In this document: positions 9,777 to 20,866 of the stretch, piece by piece
Layout: the number at the start of each line of letters is the position of its first letter
How positions within the stretch are numbered: the first letter of the stretch is position 1
Source of the DNA: Gnetum montanum
Lineage: Eukaryota; Streptophyta; Gnetopsida; Gnetales; Gnetaceae
Direction of reading: 5' to 3'
Assembly: GCA_015680685.1 (NCBI GenBank)
Contig: MNCI01003660.1
Span: forward strand, 384,899-448,898
Length of the DNA stretch: 64,000 nucleotides
Program-made: the position numbers and the translations under genes
The notes under the pieces: generated by a model
What the model was told of the DNA's origin: nothing
The model's database searches: none
Seen by the model: only the letters and a program-made list of their open reading frames with translations

Positions 9777-12615
9777 CTAGAAAACCTTATATCCTAGTTG
9801 AAATTTAACTTTTCTAATTTTAAGGTCATGACACTTTTTGTTGTAGGCCTTGTGTAACTCATTAGATGATAGGGCCACCAATCGATTTTCATCTAGCAGG
9901 TTGAGATTCATTAGTGTTTCTTTTTGTGCTAGACTCAAGTCAAGGTTGAGGTCACAAGCTGTTAAAAGTATATAAAGCTCATATTGAATAGGAAGTGTTG
10001 GGAATTTTCCATACACAAGCTCATAGGTAGAATAGCTTATAGGAAGTTTCCATGTTGAGTGGTAGGCCCAAAGGGCATTGTTGAGTTTTGTGCTCTAGTC
10101 TTTCCTATATTTGTTAATAGTTCTTGTTAGAATCCTTGTGATTTCCCTATTGGTAACCTCAACTTGACCATTGGCTTGGGGATGGTAGGGTGTTGTGAGT
10201 TTATGATTTCCCTATTGGTAACCCCCAAGCATTGCATGAGCTTTAGAGAAGTAGTGCCTATACAATGAGTTCTATTATCAGAAATTTATGCATGTGCCAC
10301 ACCAAATCTATTTACAACATTTTTTGTACAAACCAAGCAATAGTAGAAGATGTATAGTCGATGACAGTTGTTACTTTTGCCCATTTCATAGTCAACAACT
10401 ACTATGATGTACACCTTTCCATTTAACATGGGCATGATGGGATCCATGAAGTTAATTCCCCAAATGTTAAAGGATTTTAGTGGTTGAATCCATTGTTGAG
10501 GTCCCTCCAGTCGAGCAATTATTCCACCATCTCATTGGCATTGTTCACAAGAGCGGACGTAATGATGAGCATTCTTGAAGATTTTTGGCCAATAGTACCC
10601 TACCATCAAGATTTTAATGGCCATGTGTCTCCTAGCATAGTGTCCTCTACAAGGACCTTCATGAGCATCTTGGAGAATGTGTAGTTGATCGGCATTAGGG
10701 ACACACTAATGAGCCAAGCCATTGGTGCACATCTTGTAGAAGTGTTCGTTGATCTCCATGAAGTGTTTTACCTAGTGAAGAAACTACTATTTCTTCCAAT
10801 GGTCCAACACTTGTGGCATCTCTTGGGTGAGAAGATAGGTGAGAATGTCATCATACAATCTGGGCTCATTAGGCAATTGTTCAATTATAGCCCCAGCAAA
10901 GAGGAGTTCTTCAGAAAACATATCAGATAGTGGGTTTTCTTCCTCTTTGTTGTCCGATCGCAACTGAGACAAGTGATCAGTGACCACATTCTTAACGTCC
11001 TTTCAATCTACCATCGTAAGATCGAATTTCTACAAGATCACTGGCCATCATATGACACGAGGGCTTACCGTTGGCTTATTCATTAAGAAGCGAATGGCAC
11101 TGTGGTCCATGTGCATAAACACCTTGTATTCAAGCACATAATGCCTAAACTTCTCTAAAGCAAACACCACTGCCATCAATTCTTTTTCTGTGGTGGTGTA
11201 GTTCAATTGTGTCCACAATGCTTCAACTAGCATAGTGGATGTAATATGGATGTTTTTTTTCATCCATTTGCATAAGCACGACTCCCAAGGCATAGTTAGA
11301 TGCATCCGTCATGATGTGGAAGGGTTTAGACCAAGCAGGTGCTTGTAGGATTGGGGTTTCTCCAAGTTTCTCTTTCAGTTATTGAAATGCTTTTCCACAT
11401 TCCATGGTCTAGATAAATGGAGCATCCTTCTTTGTTAATTCCACCAATGGCTTTACGATCTTAGAGAAAGTCTCTATGAATCACCGGTAGTAGCCAGTAT
11501 GTCCAAGGAATGATTGAACATCTTTGATAGTTTCTGGTTGGTGGGTTATTCTTTAGATGACCCTTATTTTTTAGGGTTGACTTCAATTCTTGCTTGTGAT
11601 ATTCTATGCTCCAATACAATGCCTTCCTAGACTATTAGATGACTCTTTGCCAATTGAGCTGCAAGTTAGTCTCAACACATCATTTTAGCACTTACTCAAG
11701 GCAGTTTAGGACTTGCTAAAATGTAGCTTCATATGTGGAGAAGTCATCCATGAAGACTTCCACACCACTTCCTATTTGATGTTGAAAAATGCTTAGAACT
11801 AGGCATTGGAATGTAGCAGGAGCATTGCACAGACGAAAAGGCATCTTACGATATGCAAAAGTTCCCTAGGGACTTGTGAATGTTGTTTTGGCTTGGTCCT
11901 TTGGTGTAATTTGAATTTCGTTATAGCCATTATAACCATCTAGAAAACTATAGTAGCAGTNTTGAATTTCGTTATAGCCATTATAACCATCTAGAAAACT
12001 ATAGTAGCAGTGCCCAAATATTGTGTCTAACACTTGATCAACAAATGGCAATGAAAAATGGTCCTTAAATGTTGCCATATTTAGCAGCCGAAAATTGATG
12101 TAGATCTGCCACTTGTCACCTTTCTTTGGCACAATCACATGTGGACTAACCCACTCACTATCCACAATGGGATAAATGAACCCTACCTTGAGGAGTTATT
12201 CAATTTTCTCTTTAATGATATGCTTTAGTTTGGTTCAATTGCCTTTGTGACTATCTCTTTGGCTTCATGGCTGGATTAGTATAGATACAATGTTGGCATA
12301 TCCTAGGATCAATCCCTATGAGTTTAGGATATGATCAAGCAAAAGCTGCTAACCATTTTCAACTACATTCAACAACATAATTTTCTACTCTAGAGCAAGA
12401 TTTGTATTGATTATAGTAGGCTTTCCATTTTTAAAAAACATATATTCCATTCTGGCCAGTAGCGTTTTTAGTTCAAGGGGCTCTTACTTAAAATTTTCAA
12501 GAATTTCCAACTCTCCCCAATAAGTATTACCATTTAAATCATTAGAGAGTTGGTGATGAACTTACTCTAGTTCATCCATGCCAGTGACATATGCACATGT
12601 TAGGCTCTTAGTCGA
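9777..12615 (-). pseudogene. pol of element E: RT, RNase H and integrase remnants
   Basis: From right to left: linker after protease (12330-12615); RT with SEWVSPHVIVPKKGDKW and FLDGYNGYNEIQ (about 11700-12240) and an MDDF box near 11745; connection region with FLGHTGYYR (about 11480); RNase H with FHIMTDASNYALG and TTTEKELMAVVFALEKF (11048-11330); an Athila-style VTDHLSQL linker (10787-10987); integrase core (about 10040-10480, ISDN box near 10280); integrase C-terminal part (9777-10016). Many stops and shifts. A 50-bp duplication around a single N (11911-12011) lies inside RT and looks like an assembly fault. D is inserted just upstream, so pol is cut off from protease and gag. Confidence 0.88.
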
Positions 12616-14534
12616 TGTACTGTTTGAAATCATCGACATAAGGCTGGAGGAAAAATGAACACCAAAAAATCTCCGGAGAGATACAGTTGACCCTGTCTTT
12701 GCATGAGGGCAAGTTGAAAAAACAAAAGCAGAGTGCCTTGGATGGTCTGCATGCAAATCAACCAAGGACTTCCCTGAGCGTAAGCTATGGCTTGCGCTGG
12801 GGTTATTGTAACAAACGTAACACGAATATGTAAACGGAGCGTAGATGTAACGTAAGAACAAAACAGAATTATGCAAATGTAAAACAATGAACCAGAATAA
12901 TGTAAACAGTGCAATGAACCAGAATAATGTAAATAGTGCAATGGAAGGCAAAAGACTGTATTGTATTGATTTAGAGAATAAAGTGCACCAATCAAAACGC
13001 AGCTGCGTGTGTAGATGGCAGGTCAAGCATCAAGTCCTAGGATGAAGGATGAAGCATTTGTAGATGCTTAAGTGCTAGGGATAGCATGCGCTCGAGCGTC
13101 CAAGGTTGCCAATTAATGCTCTTTAGGTTGTCCTTTTTGCAAAATTTCCAACCCCGTTTATGTCAATGAACAGGGTATTTATACATTTTGTTGGGCTCGG
13201 GAGTAGGATTTGTGAATGAGGTCAATGGCTATGAGATGAGCAAAAAAAATGGATCGCGTGATAGGTGTACTGGGGCAGACTACATTCTAGATCAAATACA
13301 CTGTATCTTACAATTTGTTTTAGCTTGCGTAAGCTAGCTTACGCCCATGTACAATTTGTAGCATAAGAGCTTGACCAACTCAAAAATGTAAAAAAAATTT
13401 ACAATGACTGATAATGTACAACAAGAGCATTTGCCTCCGGCTTGCTTGAAATTTCTGAATCTGTGACCTGGCTACTGCTGGAAATGTTTTGCTTCACCAA
13501 GGTACTAGTGTGCATTGATCTTGTCCTAGCATGACCTCAACACGTGTCTAAAGTGCTTTTTCTTGGTCGTGACCAGTGCTCATGCTGGGCTCACGCTGCC
13601 AACATGACCTCAGCGTGACCTCAACATGACCTCAGTGTGCGTGACTAAAATGATGCATTTTGTGTCAAAATTCCATCTTTTAAGACCTGTTTTTGAAGTG
13701 TAACTGCTGCCTGACCTTGAGGACGTCTTGTATGTTTAATTTGGGCCTGTCTGTGATTGGATTTAGGCCACTTTTGGCAGCTCACGCTGGGCTCACATTG
13801 TCAACGTGAGCTCAGCGTGACCTAGGCGTGAGCAAGCTGGGATGATACATTTCACACCAAATCTTAATTTTTGAGACCTGTCTTTCAAGTGCAACTGCTA
13901 CCTAGCCTTGGGGACAACCTACAAGCTGAATTTGAGCCTATTTATGTCTTGATCTAGGTCATTTTGGCAGCTCACACTCGGCTCACGCTGTCAACATGAG
14001 CTGGGCGTGACTCTAGCATGACCTTAGCGTGACCTGGGTGTGAGTAGTGAAAACGTTGTATTTTTGAGCCTGAAATCAGGATTCTGAGGGCTAGGACCTA
14101 GAGCAATCATTAGTGGACCTTGAGGGGGCCTTGTACCCTTGAAATCAGGCCATTTTAACACTATTTTGAAGCTATTTTGTGTTACTCATGTTGGACTCAC
14201 GCTGCCAGCGTGACCTGGGCGTGACCTCAACATAAGTAGCAAGATTTGTATGATTTTTACTTGAAATCTTGGGTTCTGGATGCTGAAACTTGGAGTAGTC
14301 ATCAGTGGGCCCCAAGGGGACCTTGCCCATTCAATTTAGGACCATTTTGACTTGATTTGGAAGCTGTCATGGTTGGTCACATTGAGGGCAAGCTAGCTTG
14401 ATAGCATGAGTAAGCTGGCTTGAACAAGCTGGGTGTGAGTTCCATGCCTTAGTCAAGTTTTGCCTCCTAAATGCGAAAAAGGGCTTGATTCGTTCTTGTT
14501 TCAAAGTGTTAAGATGAAATTTTGTGGTGTTTCA
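12616..14534 (-). repeat. 3' LTR of element D
   Basis: The plus strand runs TGTACTGTTTGAAATC to GTTTCA; in element sense TGAAACACC...AGTACA. It aligns along its length with 20867-22757, and its start matches the solo LTR start at 32401. A GTATAAATACCC TATA box lies near 13165 (element sense). It holds four or five degenerate repeats of about 190-215 bp, each with CACGCTG / CAGCGTGACC words. Confidence 0.88.
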
Positions 14535-14560
14535 TTGGTCCCTCTTTATTGACACCTGGA
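14535..14560 (-). other. Candidate polypurine tract of element D
   Basis: On the minus strand AATAAAGAGGGACCAA precedes the LTR start TGAAAC. The purine content is moderate, so the exact site is uncertain. Confidence 0.45.
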
Positions 14561-15057
14561 GGAATCCACCCAAGAGGCGTTGAAAAAGAAGTACAAAACA
14601 CCATGAACAACCAAGTACCAAGCATTGTTCATCGGCCCATGGCTGGATGTCATCGCCCTGTGTTCAAAAGTACATTGGATTGAGGGGAATTTAGTTTAGA
14701 AAAAGAAGGTTATAACTGGGGGATTAGGGATTGATCAAAGGATGTCGTTGTTTTAACTGTGGGAGAGGAATGCTCTCATGTGAACGAGCCAGTTTTTTGG
14801 TCCTTGTTAACAGCCAATATATAGTAGACTTGGAACCAAGGCATAGGAGGTGCATTCTTTGGAGAAAAGGGACCCTTGTGTCATGTTTAAGGGAGCCCGC
14901 TGTAAACAGCCAAAGCCACGCGATGATGTGCAACATGATCATTTGAGACATAAGTGTTTTCCTAAGACAATTGCCTTCTTGCCTGGGGCTTGTATGAGAA
15001 GAGCCAATGGTCTTTAGTATATGATGTCCACGGGGTCATGAAGACCTTTTCCGGGCA

Positions 15058-15195
15058 TTTTGCTCTTTGACCTTTTTGTTTTTTTTGATTTGTTTCTTCT
15101 TTTCTTTTGTTTTTGCTTTTTGTTTGTTTTTTTTTTCTTTTTGTTTTTGTTCTCTTTTTGTTTTTTTCTCTCTCTCTCTTTTCTCTTTGGTCTTT
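15058..15195. repeat. Polypyrimidine/polypurine tract (T-rich with C, G interruptions)
   Basis: About 138 bp of nearly unbroken T with scattered C and G: TTTTTTTGATTTGTTTCTTC, later TCTCTCTCTC at 15171-15180. In the sense of element D this is an A/G-rich transcript segment. Confidence 0.8.
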
Positions 15196-15819
15196 TTAAA
15201 AGAGTTTGCTTTCAATGCTACGCTCATGCTCATACGCTTGCGTTTGTATCATGTACCATGTATTATGTTTTGCATTGCAACTGCTTTGAGAATCACAATG
15301 TGCAATAGTGTATCAAGAGCTTCGAGTGAGTAGGATAAAATGTATCCAGGGGATGTAATTGAATAGGATAAGGGGGCATGATGGGGAATAGGGAATGTAT
15401 CAGGAGTCGGGAATGTACTTATGAATGGATTGATTAACCCAGTTGCATGCGTCAGGAGGAATGTGATATCCTATCATCATGATGAAGTGCATCTGTGTAC
15501 AAATGCCTCAAGCATGTCATCCTACAAACACAATTCCAAGAAGACAAGAAAAATACAAATGATTTAGTTAGCTAAACACTTTAAACTTGAATGTAGCCGA
15601 CAGAATGGAGCCATCATGTGGAGTTTCAAGGTAAACAAAATCTTGAACAGCATCAATTTCGTCCAGGTCTATGTGACAAATCAGGCTGCAGGTTTTTTTG
15701 GTGAGCACGCACAGCCAACTATAGTAACATGTCTTTTCAAATGATGCCAGGTTGTTGATGATGTCACCAATTTGTAGTCTTAGCAGACTGTTATGGATTA
15801 GTTTCACGTCATAATCCTT

Positions 15820-16154
15820 TGGACGTTGCCAGTTTATTGTCGTAGCAAACGGTGCAATGCTAGTTTATAGTCGTGGCGGACTATGAAAAGGCAAGCTAGT
15901 TTATAGTCTTAGTGGACTTTGATGGACAAGCGTGGTAGCTTAGTATCACACCAGACAGAGCTCTGTGGTGTCAGTTTACTGTCATGACACCAGGACATTT
16001 TGTGGTGCCAGTTTTAAGTCATAGCTCTAGGACTGTTCTGTGGTATCAGTTTTAGGTCGTGATGTTAGGATTGTTCTATGGTATCAGTTTTAAGTCATGA
16101 TGCCAAGACTTTTCTGTGGTATCAGTTTTAATTCATGATGCCAGGACTTGATGC
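15820..16154. repeat. Tandem repeats, 37-38 bp unit, in element D
   Basis: The word TGGTRYCAG recurs at 15966, 16003, 16041, 16079 and 16117, giving steps of 37, 38, 38 and 38 bp. Each unit continues with TTTTAAGTCATGATGCCAGG-like sequence. More decayed units with GCCAGTTTATTGTCGTAGC extend left to about 15820. The same CCAGTTTATTGT / CCAATTTAACATC wording occurs in the gag frame at 17840-17890, where it encodes NWHD peptides, so the array may derive from coding sequence. Confidence 0.75.
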
Positions 16155-16496
16155 TTACCTTGCTTGTGTAAGCTGGGATGCTGCATGCGTGGTCATGCTA
16201 TGTGTCTGCAAGATCTTGCAAAAATTGACTAGAAAGAAAACAACATCAAGCAACACCTGTTGTACATAGAGTTAAAATGTATAAATGAGAAAAAGGCAAT
16301 GCAAAAGTGATAGTTTTAGGCCGTTCTGGGCTGTAAGCTAGTTTAAGGCCTTTTCTGGCCATGTGTTTTTTGTAGTTTTATGTTTTATGAATGTAATGTG
16401 TAAACTAAGTTGACGAATGTATAAACAAAGCAAAATGCATGATCTAAATGAGTGGGAAAAATGTGAATGCATAGGCTAGCGTGATGTAAATGAATG

Positions 16497-19400
16497 TCAA
16501 AATACATGGCAAGTGGAGGCAAAGGGTAGACAAGCATCTAGCACATTTTTGGCCAAGGGAAAGTCTTGGTCATGTAGTTGCTTCCTAATCGGGCATGGAT
16601 CAGGGAGTGTGCAAGGCTTAGGATTCTCTGGGGGGTTGTTGGCTTCAACCACTCGTTCAAGTGTGTTACCCTTAGGCGTTGCATTAGTTACTGTAGGTGT
16701 ACCATCAATAAACTCTTCTTCCAAAACTTGCGCCATGTCTATGTCATGGATAGTCGAAGAGGAAGTGTTGTCACCATGGATGATAACTTGACCACCTTCA
16801 TATAGAAGGTGGATTTCTTGGTGGATGGGAGAGGAGATGGCCTTTAGTTGGGCTAGCCAAGGTCTACCTAGAATCATGTTGAAACCTGGCATCTCATCTA
16901 TGATAGTGAAATCTGCACTAGTGGGGAATCGCTCTCCTACCACAAAGGCTAAGTTGATTGTACCTTTAGCTATGACACGTGATCTGTTGAAGATTTTAGA
17001 CACATGATTTTGGTTGCCCTGATTTCATCAGCCGGGCCTAGCTTGTCAATGATAGAGTACAGGACTACATTTGTTGCTGCACCATCATCGATGTGCACAC
17101 TGTGGATGGTGCACTGCCCAACACATACGCTGATGGATAGTGGAGCTGTAGTGACCTCCCCTCATGCAGGGTTGACTTTGATTGCATCATCGTGAAAGGT
17201 TAAGGTTGTTGAACCCAATTCTTGTGGTGTAGGGGGCAACATTGTTGCACGGATGGATGCCTCATTTGCAGGGATGTCCTCCGTAACTAGAATGGAGGCC
17301 AAGACTTGGGCCAATGCTTTGCAGTGAGCAGATGAGGTCATAACCAAGTCGTACAAGCTGAACGTTGTGTTCTTTTGTTTGAGTGTTTGTTTTACTTGGG
17401 TTAATGCAGCTACGAAGTCCTTGTCGTTAGCCATTGTGTTGGCTTTAACTTCCTCCATGTAGCTTGGGAGACGAATCTCTTGCGAAGGGGACTTGGGCTT
17501 GGTTGGCTTAGCTTGTTTGGGGGTAGGGGCCCCAGTGTTCAGTTGTTGTTTGCTAGTTGTGGCCTTTGCTTCATCCATGGGGGTTATGAGGTGCTCATTT
17601 GTCCTCTTGCGTTGCCATTTGGTGGGTCTACCTGGGTTGCTAGTGGGGTCAACTCTTGAGGGAGGAGGGATTGAGATGTTGCCCACTATTGGGCTTCGGG
17701 TAGGTGAGGGGCCATCACGTTGTGGCACCCTTATGACGAAGGATGGCTTAGGAGTTGTTGTTGGATTTGTTGTATGACTAACTCATTGTGGCACCTTGAT
17801 GATGAAAGGTTGCTTATCAGTTTTTGTTGCTGCATCATGCCAGTTTATTGTATTAGTGGACGAGTCATGCCAATTTAACATCTTAGCAGATGATTGTTGT
17901 GGAGCCTTGACCACAAAGAGTGTTGTGGGTGCTTGAGGTTGTACTTTGAGAACAAAGGGAGGCCTCTTGCTTATGGAGGCTAAGGGGATCCTTGCCTTGT
18001 TAGGAGGCACACAGATCACAAAAGCTTGTTGCATAGGTTTGGGCTTGCCACCTATGCTAATTGAGTTTATGACATAGGAATCATCGTCTGTGTTGGACTG
18101 ACTTGCCATGTCAATCACTAGTTGGCCTTGCTCTATCATTCTTTGCAGGTCATCTTGCAAAGCATGATAGTTGTCTATACTGTGACCAACTATTTGATGG
18201 TAATGACAGTATTGGTCTAGTTTTAAATGTTGTGGGACCGGGGATTCATTTGGTACTGCTAATGTGGGGTTCCGTAGTAGTTCCCAGTACCTATAATGTT
18301 TTTGGTGGGTAATCTCCGACACGTGTTTGTGTTGGATTTGCTCAGCTTTCAAGAGTTCCTCCAATAGTTGAGAGGGTTACATCGATAATGGTGTATACTT
18401 CGAGCGGTCCTTGCACCGAAAGTTGGGCCTTGGGGTGGCCCCTACCGATGTAGGTGAGTTGGCAACTTTGTTAGCTGGGGCTTTGGGTTGCTTAGTTGTT
18501 GGGCCCCTGTTGGTTGCTTTTGTGATTGTGGCCACCGTTGCCACTGTTGTGTTTTGCTTGCGAGTATGTTGGTTTTTGTAGGCCACATAAGCTGGGTCAT
18601 TGCTTGATTGTGCTGCCTCCTCTATGCTTTTGATTTGTGCAAATGCTTGACTCAAAGTACGAGCATTCAAATAATAGAGTTTTGACTTAACAAAATCATT
18701 CACGGCACTCTTGAGGATTGTAAGTAAATACGTTTCCAGGATAGGCTCATGAAGTTCGTTAAGGGCAACGCTCCATCTTTGGATGAATTTTTGTACGGGT
18801 TCTAATGGCGCTTATTTTATTTGGATTAGACTGTCTAGTTTGGCTTCAGGCTTCAAGTTATACTTAAAATAGGTAACGAATTGATGTAACAAATCCTCTA
18901 GAGATGATATGGAGTTACGCGGTAGAGCTCGGTACTAGTCTAAGGCTCTTCTAGTTGAGGACATGGCGAACACATGCAGGATTGCATGAGGCCATGCTTG
19001 AAGTAAGAGACACTCTAATCAGAATGTCACTAGGTGAGCATTTGGATCTCCCTCTCCATTATACTTAGTTAGTTGCAGCAGTGAAATTCCTTTTGGTAAA
19101 GTCAATGATGGTAATAAAGAGCTAATTGGATCATCTTAATAGAAGTCCAACACCTTGACTTCTTCAGTGTTTGCGATTTTAAGGCACTTTACTTCATTGG
19201 TTAATGCTTGCATCATCTTTCTAGCATCTGCCCATTCTTGAGCACTAGGTGGACCGGCTGGTTGGTTAGATTACGCATGGTGGTAGTTAGATTGTTGTGT
19301 GATTTATGGGAAAGATGACTGCTAGGTTATTGACGGTTGTATTTAAGGGACATTCACAGATGGGAGTAGGTTGATGTTGTTGAATGACAGGTGCGGGCCA

Positions 19401-20255
19401 CTGCCCAGTTACAAGTTGTAAGGAAATACCCTGAACTTGTTGGGTTGAAGTAGTGAAGGGCATTCCCTAGATTTGCACTCATGGTATGTGATGGGTGGAT
19501 GTAGAGGTGGGTATCACATATGGCATCCCAATTATTTGAGGTCAGAAGGTCGCTCCCATATTAGCTTGAGAGGGGAGTTGTTGGAATTGTCCTTGTGAGA
19601 GGGAGGGTAAAGTGGTAACCGGAGGAATAACAAGGATGGGCATATTGAATTGGGTGTCAGTTGTAGGGAAAACAAGAGTGGGGGTGGGTGCTTCCTGTTG
19701 ACAAACAGGTGCTTGAGTGCTTGTAAATGCATGAAGAGGCATAGTCTCTCCCATGAAAGGGTGGAATAATGGGTTTGCGCAAGTATGAGGATTGAGAGTG
19801 TGGTACGAATCCCCATGTTTGGATTGAGTCGCGAAATCATTTTCCTCATCTCCATTTTGAGGCTCTACAGTGGGTTACCGCAAGGTTTGATTCCTTGCCA
19901 TGAGGAGCTGGGATATGAGTTCATGGTGGGATTCAAAGAGGGGAATCACGTCATATGTTGAAGGGGTAAAGTTATGGCCTCCCTTATAGATGAGTTCATA
20001 ATGTTTTTTTGCTTCCATTTCCATGCAATCAATGGGCAAATTAGCTTGGATCTTTACACAGATGAAGTTGTATTGTTCTGGAGTGAGAATTGTATAAGTG
20101 GGGTCTTTTCCTTGTAACCTAAGCGACCGGCGCGTTGGCCCTTGAGGGTTTATCTCTCCAATGGTGACTATAGGTTCAGTTGCAGTCACAGGATTTGAGA
20201 TTTCAGCATTAAGGTCAGAAACGGGTAATGCTGCTTTGATCCAAGAAGAATCCAT
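16497..20255 (-). pseudogene. gag-protease of element D
   Basis: The ATG at 20255 (MDSSWIKAALPV) opens a frame that continues leftward with several stops. 19875-20255: N-terminal part with TRRSLRLQGKDPTYTILTPE. 19532-19855: Pro/Thr-rich. 18377-19200: capsid-like region (NDFVKSKLYYLNARTLSQAFAQIK). 17783-18364: DQYCHYHQIVGHSIDNYHAL, a Cys/His motif of the kind in Tat-like gags. 17162-17728: basic, low complexity. About 16990-17110: retropepsin active site wording HIDDGAATNVV. 16497-17003: protease end with GFNMILGRPWL. The D-D-G in place of D-S/T-G is a point to check. The family call rests on these motifs. No pol follows. Confidence 0.78.
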
Positions 20256-20296
20256 GTGTGTAACTGGCTTGACTAGCTGAATGTGTGTAAGCAGTG

Positions 20297-20396
20297 TATG
20301 CAAGCTGAGCTTGAGCAAGTTGAGCATATGCAAGCTAAGCTTGAGCAAGCTGGGTGTATGCAAGCTGAGCTTGAGTAAGCCGAGCATATGCAAGCT
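20297..20396. repeat. 30-bp tandem repeat in the leader of element D
   Basis: Three full units start at 20297, 20327 and 20357, each beginning TATGCAAGCT and continuing with RAGCTTGAGYAAG; a partial fourth follows at 20387. They lie between the primer site and gag. To the right (20400-20530) the sequence goes on as looser alternating GCGCA/GCATATGC words. Confidence 0.85.
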
Positions 20397-20840
20397 GGGT
20401 ATTACCGTTAGCGTGAGCGCAACTTGAATGTGCGTATGCTAGCTTGTGCGTAGCATGTGCAAGCGCAGCATATGTGCAGCGTAAGCGCAATGCGATGCAG
20501 CGTGTGTAACTGCTATGCGTGCACAGCGTGTGTACACTAGACGTGTGCAGCAGTGTGTATACGCTGCATTGGGCTTTTGTAGCATATGCTGTTTTGGATT
20601 TTTGCAACGTTGGTGTTTGGCAGCATTGGGTTTTCACAGTGTGTGCATGCTGTACTTAATGTTTTCACCAACAGTTATAGAACTTACCGCATTGGCGGCA
20701 ACATAAAAATTTTGCAACTATTCAATTCAATCGTGAATAGATTGGTATGGTCTAAGCAAGCTAATCTTGTGTTCTATACCTAATCTACACCATGCATGAA
20801 GGGTAACAGAATCAACATTTTATCAAGATGGAAAACTAGA

Positions 20841-20861
20841 TCAGCCCTCCTTCTAGCACCA
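20841..20861 (-). other. Primer-binding site of element D
   Basis: Five bases inside the 5' LTR the minus strand reads TGGTGCTAGAAGGAGGGC. It starts with TGG as a tRNA-primed site must, but I could not assign the tRNA from memory. Confidence 0.5.
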
Positions 20862-20866
20862 ATTTC

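Larger units (their letters stand above)
14561..16496 (-). other. 3' region of element D where pol would be expected
   Basis: No RT, RNase H or integrase motif on either strand. It holds a long pyrimidine run (15058-15195) and a tandem repeat array (15820-16154), both listed separately. A Lys-rich ORF over the pyrimidine run is a by-product of A-rich composition. Confidence 0.65.

Noticed and set aside
12562-13026. ORFs of 121 and 154 codons, similar to those at 20780-21277
   Set aside because: Both lie in D LTRs; the similarity comes from the LTR pair, and no domain is seen.
15036-15333. Lys/Glu-rich ORF (minus) and Phe/Leu-rich ORFs (plus)
   Set aside because: They are translations of a polypyrimidine/polypurine run, not proteins.
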